From Alphaproteobacteria bacterium (GTDB lineage: Bacteria; Pseudomonadota; Alphaproteobacteria; ATCC43930; CGMCC-115725), in assembly GCA_030039815.1 (NCBI GenBank), contig JASHUW010000358.1, forward strand, positions 1 through 7,705: a stretch of DNA of 7,705 nt. The letters run 5' to 3'. Position 1 is the stretch's first letter. Each line of letters opens with the position of its first letter. The translations under genes were made by a program, and so were the position numbers. This document shows positions 1-5,709 of this stretch, in pieces. Below the pieces are notes generated by a model, which made no database searches, was not told where the DNA came from, and saw only the letters and a program-made list of their open reading frames with translations.

Positions 1-386
1 GCGGTCGTCGCCTGGCCTTTGTTGGTCGGAAGGGTGACGGGTGTGACGTAAAACTGATCCGCCGGGGCCGACTGCGGCAACAAGAGGGTCGCGGGGAAGA
101 TCCGGTCCCCGGCCGCCGTATAGGCGAGCGCGCCGGAACCGGAGAACAACAAGGCGACGATCGCCATCGCGCGGCGACGTCTCGCAAGCAACGAGACCGC
201 CAGCTTCCTTGCGACGGCCGGGTGCCGGCGAGGCCGCTTTCGCGAGCCTTCGACGACCGGCTCCACCAAGGGCGGAATATCCCGCGGCGATATCGGCTCC
301 GATCTTGCCCTCAAGGTCGCGAGATTGACGTCTTGGGGGAAGCCAATGCAGCGGTATACGGGCCTTGATCGATCGGGAAGCATCAT
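1..386 (-). CDS. Partial membrane-anchored protein of unknown function (5' end; continues past the left edge)
   Basis: An open minus-strand frame of 128 codons runs from ATG at 386-384 off the left edge without a stop. The nearest upstream in-frame stop is at 461-459, and a second ATG follows at 383-381. I do not recognise the protein. Residues 1-73 are hydrophilic and basic, rich in Pro and Arg, and end in RRRR at 69-72. A hydrophobic stretch at about 74-92 (MAIVALLFSGSGALAY) looks like a single membrane segment or an uncleaved signal anchor. Residues after 93, starting GDRIFPATLLLPQ, would be outside the cytoplasm by the positive-inside rule. A start at the internal Met74 (167-165) would instead give a short signal-peptide-like N-terminus. 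No clear Shine-Dalgarno sequence precedes either start. The gene is divergent from the catabolic operon and probably unrelated to it. The long open frame and sensible topology argue for a real gene, but no family is assigned. Confidence 0.6.
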   Translation of the reverse strand, partial: MMLPDRSRPVYRCIGFPQDVNLATLRARSEPISPRDIPPLVEPVVEGSRKRPRRHPAVARKLAVSLLARRRRAMAIVALLFSGSGALAYTAAGDRIFPATLLLPQSAPADQFYVTPVTLPTNKGQATT

Positions 387-410
387 CGTCGGCGAGAGAG
401 CAGCGAGGGC

Positions 411-436
411 AACGTCGCGATCGGCGGAGGTTTTCC
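411..436 (-). promoter_or_regulatory. Weak EcfG-type promoter candidate for the left minus-strand gene
   Basis: On the minus strand GGAAA (436-432) is followed after 17 bases by CGTT (414-411), about 25 bases before the ATG at 386. The alphaproteobacterial general stress sigma factor EcfG is known to recognise GGAAC-N16/17-CGTT, so this is a one-mismatch match at the correct spacing. Such a short motif arises easily by chance in GC-rich DNA. Confidence 0.2.
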
Positions 437-494
437 GCGTCCGGAATTGGTCGCGGGGTCAACCAACCGTTCGATGATCCGCCGACTCATGGCA

Positions 495-514
495 TGACCT
501 TCAACTTTAGGTCA
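495..514. promoter_or_regulatory. Perfect inverted repeat TGACCT-N8-AGGTCA, possible operator
   Basis: TGACCT at 495-500 and AGGTCA at 509-514 are exact reverse complements separated by 8 bases. A second copy of GGTCAA lies at 457-462, 53 bases from the one at 510-515. GGTCAATTGGCC (510-521) is also nearly palindromic. A dimeric regulator could bind here, between divergent genes, but no regulator gene lies in the window and the site does not frame a recognisable promoter. Confidence 0.3.
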
Positions 515-829
515 ATTGGCCGGCGCGCGAGATCATTCTAGCGCGGGCGGAGACCAGCGAGACGCGCCGAGAGCGGTCATCGGTTTCGGACAACAACCAT
601 CGCCGCGCTGCGCGGCCGCATAAGGAGATGGCGTCAGCGGACGGCCGAACGCCACCGCTAAACATGAAGGCGCCGCGAGCGGCTGCTTCCCGCTTGCGCT
701 GACAACAGGGCGCTCTTGGCGTGCAGCCGGAGTGCGGTGGACCAGAGCGCGAGCCTGTTGCGGCAAGCAACTTGAGCAGCGCAAGATGCCCGCGCCGTTT
801 GCGCTGTCACGACCGATGGGAGGGAGACC

Positions 830-1354
830 ATGAGTGACGCGAGCGCGATGCCTGAGCACATGCTCGACGTTAGGGAGCTAACAGCGGACGCGTTTGCTCC
901 CTACGGTCAGGTAATCATGCCGCTGCGCGCCGGCGGCCAGGGGTCCGACACGCATTACGATCCGGAAACCTCGCCGGCCGAGGCGAAGCTGGTGCTCGAT
1001 AACGGCGTGCCGCGGCTGTGGATCATGCATCTGCCGCATGTCGGGCTGGGTTTCAGCCGGATCGCGCGGCACCGGCGCGTCACGCAATGCCTCGGTTCGC
1101 TCGGCGGCAAGGAATGGCTGATTGGTGTCGCGCCGCCCGGCGACCTGAGCGACGAGGCGCGGCCGCGCCTCGAGGACATCGCCGCGTTTCGTGTGCCCGG
1201 CGATCTTATCGTCAAACTCCATGTCGCGACCTGGCACGCCGGGCCTCACTTCGTCCATGACGAATGCCAGTTTCTGAACCTCGAAAACCTCGACACCAAC
1301 CGGCGCGATTTTCATGCCGTCGCGCTCCCCGCCGAATGCCGATACCGGCTCTAG
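830..1354 (+). CDS. Ureidoglycolate lyase (AllA)-family protein
   Basis: This 174-residue protein belongs to the ureidoglycolate lyase/hydrolase family (cupin fold). Characterised members split ureidoglycolate into glyoxylate and urea in purine and allantoin breakdown. Recognisable family blocks are LTADAFAPYGQVI (18-30), RHRRVTQCLGSLGGKEWLIG (80-99), KLHVATWHAGPHF (129-141) and a C-terminal FLNLENLDTNRRD (148-160). They align by eye with E. coli AllA (EAFSAYGDVI, HPLGTQAFIPMKGE, YHRNVWHHP). His81, His131 and His136 sit in the conserved blocks. The start at 830 follows a strong GGGAGGGAG (818-826). It is the first gene of a plus-strand run and lies 28 bases before the AtzG-like gene. No allantoinase, allantoate hydrolase or urease gene is nearby, so its substrate here may be another ureido or hydroxy-acid compound. 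Family is confident; exact reaction is not. Confidence 0.85.
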   Translation: MSDASAMPEHMLDVRELTADAFAPYGQVIMPLRAGGQGSDTHYDPETSPAEAKLVLDNGVPRLWIMHLPHVGLGFSRIARHRRVTQCLGSLGGKEWLIGVAPPGDLSDEARPRLEDIAAFRVPGDLIVKLHVATWHAGPHFVHDECQFLNLENLDTNRRDFHAVALPAECRYRL

Positions 1355-1358
1355 CCCT

Positions 1359-1375
1359 CCCTTTGAGCGAAAGGG
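1359..1375 (+). promoter_or_regulatory. Hairpin holding the ribosome binding site of the AtzG-like gene
   Basis: CCCTTT (1359-1364), a GAGCG loop (1365-1369) and AAAGGG (1370-1375) form a perfect 6-bp stem just after the stop of the first gene. The AAGGG serving as ribosome binding site for the ATG at 1383 is the 3' arm. Pairing could dampen translation of the small subunit unless ribosomes finishing the upstream gene open the stem. There is no T-run, so it is not a terminator. Confidence 0.35.
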
Positions 1376-1382
1376 TGATCTC

Positions 1383-1580
1383 ATGCCGACCCCGATCGAC
1401 GATGCCGCGTTCGAATATCTGCTGGCTCGCGCCGGCCTCACGCTGACCGACGCCGAGAAGGTCGAGCTGAAAACCGTTTGCGACGGCATCGCCGCCCTGG
1501 CCGAGCGCGTGCGCAAGCCGCGCGGCCGGATGGCCGAGCCGGCGCTGACCTATGGCTTTACCGAGGAGGATGTGCAATGA
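1383..1580 (+). CDS. AtzG/GatC-like small subunit of the adjacent amidase
   Basis: The product is 65 residues, starting MPTPIDDAAFEYLLARAGL and ending YGFTEEDVQ. Size, predicted all-helical character (two amphipathic helices at about 7-18 and 22-45) and the extended acidic tail fit the AtzG-like family (formerly DUF4089). AtzG is a GatC-like partner that binds and is required by the amidase AtzE (1-carboxybiuret hydrolase) in cyanuric acid catabolism. GatC plays the same role for GatA. Position directly before an amidase, with the ATGA overlap at 1577-1580, strongly supports a subunit role. The start at 1383 is preferred over the in-frame ATG at 1314, which lies inside the previous gene; AAGGG (1371-1375) sits 7 bases upstream. 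The amidase ribosome binding site is embedded in its last codons. The partner's substrate is not known, so no gene symbol is given. Confidence 0.75.
   Translation: MPTPIDDAAFEYLLARAGLTLTDAEKVELKTVCDGIAALAERVRKPRGRMAEPALTYGFTEEDVQ
1564..1569 (+). promoter_or_regulatory. Shine-Dalgarno AGGAGG that sets the amidase start
   Basis: A perfect AGGAGG lies 7 bases before the ATG at 1577, inside the coding sequence of the small subunit. It decides the amidase start in favour of 1577 over the in-frame ATG at 1478, and implies coupled translation of the two subunits. Confidence 0.8.
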
Positions 1581-2968
1581 CCGCCGCGATCCCCACGATC
1601 GTCGCGGCAGCCCGGCAGATCGCGGCCAAGCAGCTCTCACCGATCGAGCTGACCAAAGCCTGTCTCGACCGCGTCCATGCCTTGGACAGCCGGCTGCACG
1701 CTTTTGTCCATCTGACGGAGGAGCGTGCGCTCGCCGAGGCACGTGCCGCCGAGGCGGCGATCATGGCCGGCGGCCCCAAAACCCCGCTGCACGGCATCCC
1801 GATCGGGCTCAAGGACATCGTTGATACCAAGGGGATCCCGACGACGTGCCAGTCGAAGCTGCTGCAGGACAACATCCCCGGCGCTGACGCAACCTGCGCC
1901 GAGAAGCTCGCGGCGGCCGGGTCGGTGCTGATGGGCAAGTTGACGACGCATGAATTCGCCGATGGCGGGCCGTCCTTCGACCTGCCGCAGCCGCCCGCGC
2001 GCAACCCTTGGAACTTGGATCATTTTACCGCCGGCAGCAGCAGCGGCACTGGTGCGGCGGTGGCGTCGGGCATGATCCTTTGCGGCATCGGCACCGATAC
2101 TGGCGGCTCGATCCGCGGCCCGGCGGCCTATTGCGGCATTGCCGGCCTCAAGCCGACCTACGGGCTGGTCAGCCGCGCCGGTGTGGCCCCGGCGGCATTC
2201 AGCCTCGATCATATCGGGCCGATGGCGTGGACCGCCGAGGACTGCGCGATCATGCTGCAGGCGCTCGCCGGGCATGATCCGCGCGACCCGGCCAGCGCTA
2301 AGCGGCCGGTTCCCGATTATCGGGCAGCGCTCGGCGCCGGGATCAAGGGCGCCAAAATCGGCGTGATCCACCATTTCCACGAGACCGACCATAAGGTCGG
2401 CGAGGCGACGCAACGCGGCATCTCGGCTGCGGTCGAGACCTTCCGCGGGCTCGGCGCCGAGATCCGCGAGGTGCAGCTGTCGCCGTTGCAGGACTGGCAC
2501 GCCTGCGGCTCGCTGATCTCGATCGTCGAGCGCGCCGCGGCCTATGAGGAATCGTCCCGCACGCGGCTGCCCGATTTCGGCGAGCGGATGCGCACCCGGC
2601 TGATGCTGGGCGCTTTCGTTTCGGGCGTCGACTACCTCCAGGCGGTGCGCCGCCGTCGTGAGTTGCGCGACGAATTGAAGAAGGCCATGGCCGGGCTCGA
2701 TGTCGTGCTGACCGCCGTGTTCCCGAACGAGGCGCCGCCGATTGACGCGCTGCCGAAATGGGACGTGTTCCAGCAGCCGAGCTTCATGATGCCGTTCAAT
2801 GTCGCCGGCTATCCGGCGATGTCGGTGTGCTCGGGCTTTGGCGCGGGCGGCTTGCCGATCGCGTTCCAGATCGTCGGCAAGCCGTTCCAGGAGGCGGCCG
2901 TCTTGCGCATTGCCGACGCGTTCGAGAAGTCCACCCCGTTTCGCGACCGCCGTCCCCCGGCGGCCTGA
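1577..2968 (+). CDS. Amidase-signature hydrolase, AtzE/GatA-like
   Basis: This 463-residue protein has the full amidase signature. Catalytic Lys79 lies in PIGLKDIVDTKG, the cis-Ser Ser154 in TAGSSSGTGAAV, and the nucleophile Ser178 in GTDTGGSIRGPA. The spacings Lys to cis-Ser 75 and cis-Ser to Ser 24 match those of known members such as FAAH (142/217/241). GIAGLKPTYGLVSR (187-200) and the C-terminal GLPIAFQIVGKPFQE block are also typical. The family hydrolyses amide or ureido C-N bonds. Pairing with an AtzG-like partner puts it near AtzE and the GatCAB A subunit, but the substrate cannot be read from the sequence. Phe134 and the QPPARNPWN segment just after it replace residues variable among subfamilies. 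There is no signal peptide, so it is cytoplasmic. No GatB is adjacent, so a role in tRNA amidation is unlikely. The next gene starts 26 bases downstream. Confidence 0.9.
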   Translation: MTAAIPTIVAAARQIAAKQLSPIELTKACLDRVHALDSRLHAFVHLTEERALAEARAAEAAIMAGGPKTPLHGIPIGLKDIVDTKGIPTTCQSKLLQDNIPGADATCAEKLAAAGSVLMGKLTTHEFADGGPSFDLPQPPARNPWNLDHFTAGSSSGTGAAVASGMILCGIGTDTGGSIRGPAAYCGIAGLKPTYGLVSRAGVAPAAFSLDHIGPMAWTAEDCAIMLQALAGHDPRDPASAKRPVPDYRAALGAGIKGAKIGVIHHFHETDHKVGEATQRGISAAVETFRGLGAEIREVQLSPLQDWHACGSLISIVERAAAYEESSRTRLPDFGERMRTRLMLGAFVSGVDYLQAVRRRRELRDELKKAMAGLDVVLTAVFPNEAPPIDALPKWDVFQQPSFMMPFNVAGYPAMSVCSGFGAGGLPIAFQIVGKPFQEAAVLRIADAFEKSTPFRDRRPPAA

Positions 2969-2994
2969 CCAACCCCACGAGAGGAGAGCGCTCG

Positions 2995-4029
2995 ATGGCA
3001 GACAAACCCTCTTACCTCTATCTCGGCCTGGCAGGAGAAACCGGTCCCGGCCGCGAGGTCCATTCCGGTCTGTTCCGGCTCGCCGACGGCAGCCAGGAAT
3101 GGGAGAAGCTGAACCGCGGTCTGCCCGAGAGGCCAGCGGTGCGGGCGCTGGCGGTTCACCCAGCGAACCCCTCGCTGATCTACGCCGGCACGCAGCACGG
3201 TCCCTACCGCAGCGCCGATCGCGGCGAGCATTGGGAGAAGGTCGAGCTCCCCGATCATGGCCTTCCGGTGTGGTCGATCCTGTTTCACCCGCACAACCCG
3301 GACACGATCCTGGTCGGCTGCGACAATTGCGAGATCTATCGCAGCGACGATGTCGGCGAGCACTGGGTCCGGCTCCCGGTCAGCGTCCGCTTCCCGGATA
3401 TCACCACGGGCCCCGGCTCCAACCCCGCGAAGCGAGTGCTGATGCTTGACGCCAGCACCAGTGAGCCCGACCACCTCTATGGCGCGGTCGAAGTCGGCGG
3501 CGCGATCCGCTCGACCGATGGCGGCGAGCACTGGGAAAATCTGAGTCATGGCCAGTACATCAACGATGACATGTGCGACATGCACGGCGTGCTGGCGAGC
3601 CGCTGGCATCCCGGTACGGTGTTCGGCATCGCCCGCGCCGGAATGTGGAGGAGCGCCGACGGCGGCGATCACTGGAGCCACGTTCCGCTCGAGCCGCTCA
3701 ACATGAAGGGCCAGATTTATTGCCGCGACATCCGCGAGATGCCGGGCAATCCGCGCCATCTGTGGGTGGCGGCGGGCTCCGGCTTTATCAGCGACCTCGG
3801 CATCCTGCTGCGCAGCAAAGACGGCGGCGACAGCTGGAGCCAGGTCGATGTCGGCGGGCCGGTGCCGCACACGATGTTCAAGATCGCCTTCGACGAACGC
3901 CAGCCAAGCCTGATGTCTTGCGCCACCAATGGCGGCGAGGTCTGGACCAGCCGTGACGCCGGCGAGACGTGGACCCCGCAACCGCCGCCGCCAGATGGCA
4001 CGCAAATCTATTCACTCGTCCGCGGCTAG
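2995..4029 (+). CDS. Cytoplasmic Asp-box (BNR) seven-blade propeller protein
   Basis: This 344-residue protein is almost entirely repeats. Six Asp boxes (S-x-D-x-G-x-x-W) are at 73-80, 117-124, 173-180, 220-227, 274-281 and 319-326. A degenerate one (LADGSQEW, 29-36) makes a probable seven-blade beta-propeller. Annotation pipelines usually call such proteins WD40/YVTN/BNR-like or 'sialidase/glycosyl hydrolase'. The sialidase arginine triad and FRIP motif are not evident, so sialidase activity is unlikely. There is no signal peptide or membrane segment, unlike most secreted BNR proteins. The start at 2995 follows GAGGAG (2981-2986) with 8 bases spacing; longer in-frame starts lie inside the amidase gene. 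It ends in a Pro-rich turn (PQPPPPDG) and TQIYSLVRG. Its place between amidase and CMD-family genes suggests a role in the same pathway, as enzyme or scaffold, but the function is unknown. Confidence 0.85.
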   Translation: MADKPSYLYLGLAGETGPGREVHSGLFRLADGSQEWEKLNRGLPERPAVRALAVHPANPSLIYAGTQHGPYRSADRGEHWEKVELPDHGLPVWSILFHPHNPDTILVGCDNCEIYRSDDVGEHWVRLPVSVRFPDITTGPGSNPAKRVLMLDASTSEPDHLYGAVEVGGAIRSTDGGEHWENLSHGQYINDDMCDMHGVLASRWHPGTVFGIARAGMWRSADGGDHWSHVPLEPLNMKGQIYCRDIREMPGNPRHLWVAAGSGFISDLGILLRSKDGGDSWSQVDVGGPVPHTMFKIAFDERQPSLMSCATNGGEVWTSRDAGETWTPQPPPPDGTQIYSLVRG

Positions 4030-4036
4030 GAGGAGA
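4028..4036 (+). promoter_or_regulatory. Shine-Dalgarno overlapping the upstream stop codon
   Basis: The stop codon TAG (4027-4029) runs directly into AGGAGGAGA (4028-4036), placed 7 bases before the ATG at 4044. A ribosome terminating on the propeller gene sits on this site, so the two genes are probably translationally coupled. It also decides the downstream start against the in-frame ATG at 3969. Confidence 0.75.
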
Positions 4037-4043
4037 ACCCGAT

Positions 4044-4604
4044 ATGGCGGAAGCCCCCACCTTCGGTCGCTATGCCGAGACCCCTTACGACCGGATGACA
4101 CCCGAGCAGAGGGAGAGTTACGATTTCGCGGTCGAGACCCGCGGCCCGCTTGGCGGCCCCAACAAGATCTGGGTCGACAACCCCAAGCTCGCCAAGGTCG
4201 CAGCCCCGTTCGGCGGGCATTTCCAGAAGGGCAATTATTCGCTGACCGAACGCGAGCGCGAGATCGCGGTCATCATCATCAACAGCAAGTGGCGTTCGGC
4301 GTACCCGACCGCGGCGCATGAACGGCGCGGCAAGGAAGTTGGGTTGCCGGCCGCCACGGTCGAGGCACTGCTCTCGGGTCTGCCGGCGTCGTTCGGCGAC
4401 GCACGCGAGCAGGTCGTCTACGAGATGGCGATCTGCCTGTCGAATTCCCGCTGGGTGTCGCAGGGGCTCTACGACCGCGCCGTCGCCGCTCTAGGCCATG
4501 TCGGCATCACCGACGTGATCACGCTGATGGGTCATTACACCAGCGTGTCGATGACGCTCGCCTTCTACGACGTTCCAGCCGGAGCGCAGGGCCTGCAGCG
4601 CTGA
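4044..4604 (+). CDS. Carboxymuconolactone decarboxylase/AhpD-fold protein without CxxC
   Basis: This 186-residue protein shows the carboxymuconolactone decarboxylase (CMD) family core at about 66-110. SLTEREREIAVIIINSKW is followed by AYPTAAHERRGKEVGLPAATV, matching the family pattern L-x-E-R-x-R-E-I-A and a conserved His (His92). AhpD-type members carry a CxxC pair for disulfide reduction. Here the equivalent segment reads SAYP and the only cysteine is Cys131, so peroxidase-reductase activity of the AhpD kind is not expected. The protein therefore resembles non-redox members such as 4-carboxymuconolactone decarboxylase (PcaC-type), but it is longer (PcaC is about 130 residues) and has an N-terminal extension with RYAETPYDRMTPEQRESYD. 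It is the last gene of the first block. A lactone- or ring-product-processing role is inference from context only. Confidence 0.8.
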   Translation: MAEAPTFGRYAETPYDRMTPEQRESYDFAVETRGPLGGPNKIWVDNPKLAKVAAPFGGHFQKGNYSLTEREREIAVIIINSKWRSAYPTAAHERRGKEVGLPAATVEALLSGLPASFGDAREQVVYEMAICLSNSRWVSQGLYDRAVAALGHVGITDVITLMGHYTSVSMTLAFYDVPAGAQGLQR

Positions 4605-4608
4605 TCCG

Positions 4609-4767
4609 ATGCGCGAGATCATCCGGGCGCCGGTCCTGGGCCTCGATCTGCGCCGGGAATACCGCCATTACCAGGGCCCGGCGATCCGCGCGGGTGGTCA
4701 GCCATTGCCCGGACAGTCGCAACGTGCCGAAACCGGATTTCGGCTCCACAGATACCGGAAGGCATGA
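4609..4767 (+). CDS. Doubtful 52-residue small ORF
   Basis: ATG at 4609 opens 52 codons ending in TGA at 4765-4767, between the two gene blocks. The product begins MREIIRAPVLGLDLRREYRH and is basic (many Arg, no Cys). I recognise no family and see no ribosome binding site in the few bases after the preceding stop. It could be a chance frame, a small unannotated protein, or a remnant of a degraded gene. Confidence 0.15.
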   Translation: MREIIRAPVLGLDLRREYRHYQGPAIRAGGQPLPGQSQRAETGFRLHRYRKA

Positions 4768-4768
4768 C

Positions 4769-4801
4769 GCGCGGCGGTCAACGCCCGCGCGACGGTATTT
4801 T
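4769..4801 (+). terminator. Weak terminator-like hairpin between the two blocks
   Basis: GCGCGGCG (4769-4776), loop GTCAA (4777-4781) and CGCCCGCGC (4782-4790) pair as 8 bp with one bulged C. The T-run is only TTTT at 4798-4801 and is separated from the stem by seven bases, so this is at best an inefficient intrinsic terminator. It sits where one would be expected, just before the promoter of the second block. Confidence 0.25.
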
Positions 4802-4830
4802 GGTTCTGCCGGCGCGCGATGTGCTATAGC
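4800..4830 (+). promoter_or_regulatory. Sigma-70-like promoter for the dehydrogenase-dioxygenase block
   Basis: TTGGTT (4800-4805) and CTATAG (4824-4829), or TATAGC one base later, are separated by 18-19 bases. The local TGCTATAGC is a -10 form often seen in alphaproteobacterial promoters. Transcription would start near 4836, leaving a leader of about 55 bases before the ATG at 4893. It is the only good promoter-like sequence in the 288-base gap. Confidence 0.45.
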
Positions 4831-4892
4831 GGATGACAGTCCTGGCGGTGATCGGCGCGGCGTGATCGACCCGCAGAGCTGAGGGCCACGCG

Positions 4893-5699
4893 ATGGGTTG
4901 GCTCGACGGACAGGTTGCGCTGGTAACGGGCGGCGGCTCGGGGATCGGCCGCGCTATCGTCGCGAGATTTGTCGCGGAAGGTGCCCGCGTCTGTGTGCTC
5001 GACCGCGTCGCAGCGCGGATCACCGAGCTGCAAAAAGAATTCGGCGACAGGGTCGCCGGAATGGTCGGCGATGTCAGCCGCCCGAGCGATAACAAGGACG
5101 CGGTAGCCGCGACCGTCGCCGCCTTTGGCCGTCTCGACATCTTCATCGGCAATGCCGGCGTATTCGATGTCTATGTCCCGCTGGCGGAATTTCCCGAAGA
5201 GCAGCTGTCGACCGCCTTCGATGAGTTGTTCGGCGTCAACGTCAAGGGGGTGCTGCTCGGCGTCAAGGCGGCCTTGCCGGAGCTGGACAAGACCGCTGGC
5301 TCGATCGTGCTGACCGCCTCGGTTGCTGGCAGCAATTCGGGCGGCGGCGGCGCGCTTTACACGGCATCGAAACACGCGGTAGTCGGCCTGGTCCGCCAGC
5401 TCGCGGTGGAGTTCGGCCCGCGCGTCCGAGTCAACGGCGTCGCTCCCGGCGGGACGATGACCGACCTGCGCGGCCTGGTGACGCTGCGGCAGGACGACCG
5501 CTCGCAATTCGTCGATCCCGGCATGGCGGACCGGTTGCGCGCCGGCAACCCGCTGCACATGGCGCTGCAGCCCGACGACATCGCTGGCGCCTATGTGTTC
5601 CTCGCCTCCAGCAGCGCGCGCGGCATCACCGGCACGATCGTGACGGTCGATGCCGGCGCGACGTTGCGCGTGCCGCGTCGCCCTCTATCCAACCTCTGA
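4893..5699 (+). CDS. cis-Dihydrodiol dehydrogenase, short-chain dehydrogenase family (BphB-like)
   Basis: This 268-residue classical SDR has the Rossmann motif TGGGSGIG (12-19), Asp37 after the second strand (favours NAD+), NAG (87-89), and the tetrad Asn116, Ser143, Tyr156, Lys160. These positions are each one residue beyond those of biphenyl dihydrodiol dehydrogenase BphB (Asn115, Ser142, Tyr155, Lys159). Several stretches match the BphB/HcaB group rather than generic SDRs: FDELFGVNVKG (109-119), GGGALYTASKHAVVGLVR, and VRVNGVAPGGTMTDLRG (178-194). The expected reaction is NAD+-dependent oxidation of a cis-dihydrodiol to a catechol, following the dioxygenase encoded next to it. The start at 4893 has GAGGG (4881-4885) 7 bases upstream. 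The stop codon overlaps the next gene's ribosome binding site GAGAGG (5698-5703). The native substrate is unknown. Confidence 0.88.
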   Translation: MGWLDGQVALVTGGGSGIGRAIVARFVAEGARVCVLDRVAARITELQKEFGDRVAGMVGDVSRPSDNKDAVAATVAAFGRLDIFIGNAGVFDVYVPLAEFPEEQLSTAFDELFGVNVKGVLLGVKAALPELDKTAGSIVLTASVAGSNSGGGGALYTASKHAVVGLVRQLAVEFGPRVRVNGVAPGGTMTDLRGLVTLRQDDRSQFVDPGMADRLRAGNPLHMALQPDDIAGAYVFLASSSARGITGTIVTVDAGATLRVPRRPLSNL

Positions 5700-5703
5700 G
5701 AGG
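5698..5703 (+). promoter_or_regulatory. Shine-Dalgarno of the dioxygenase alpha gene, overlapping a stop codon
   Basis: GAGAGG (5698-5703) includes the last two bases of the dehydrogenase stop TGA (5697-5699) and lies 6 bases before ATG 5710. It supports 5710 over the in-frame ATG at 5650 and suggests coupled translation. A second ATG at 5719 is possible but further from the site. Confidence 0.65.
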
Positions 5704-5709
5704 CCGCCA

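Larger units (their letters stand above)
387..829. other. Intergenic stretch between divergent genes, no convincing gene
   Basis: This 443-base stretch separates the left minus-strand gene from the ureidoglycolate lyase-family gene. Minus-strand open frames exist here (507-770, 533-859, 658-861), but their products are Arg/Ser/Ala-rich, lack ribosome binding sites and resemble no family. It should hold the promoters of both flanking units. I found no strong -35/-10 pair for the plus-strand operon. The visible elements are the inverted repeat at 495-514, a second GGTCAA at 457-462, a TTGGT/ACCAA inverted repeat (447-451 and 462-466), and a weak ECF-like promoter match on the minus strand. Confidence 0.6.

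Noticed and set aside
510..515. GGTCAA read as a minus-strand TTGACC -35 box
   Set aside because: The sequence 17 bases downstream (CCATGA) does not resemble a -10 box.
507..859. Minus-strand frames in the upstream intergenic region
   Set aside because: No ribosome binding site, Arg/Ser/Ala-rich products, mutually overlapping frames, and two run into the ureidoglycolate lyase-family gene.
878..1516. A 212-codon minus-strand open frame opposite the ureidoglycolate lyase-family gene
   Set aside because: Antisense shadow; both plus-strand genes under it have ribosome binding sites and family matches.
1478..1576. Longer N-terminus for the amidase from ATG 1478
   Set aside because: The extension overlaps the AtzG-like gene, is Arg-rich and unlike amidases; ATG 1577 has a perfect AGGAGG.
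1637..2500. A 287-codon minus-strand open frame inside the amidase gene
   Set aside because: The plus strand carries the intact amidase signature there; the antisense product is Arg/Ala/Gly-rich and featureless.
2758..2994. Longer N-terminus for the propeller protein from ATG 2758
   Set aside because: It lies within the amidase coding sequence; ATG 2995 has GAGGAG at proper spacing.
2809..4005. A 398-codon minus-strand open frame opposite the propeller gene
   Set aside because: It mirrors a gene with six clear Asp boxes; long antisense frames are common opposite GC-rich coding DNA, and its product shows no family pattern.
2995..4029. Calling the propeller protein a sialidase
   Set aside because: Asp boxes only define the fold; no arginine triad, no FRIP motif and no export signal are visible.
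4824..5558. A 244-codon minus-strand open frame opposite the dehydrogenase
   Set aside because: Antisense shadow of a well-supported SDR gene.
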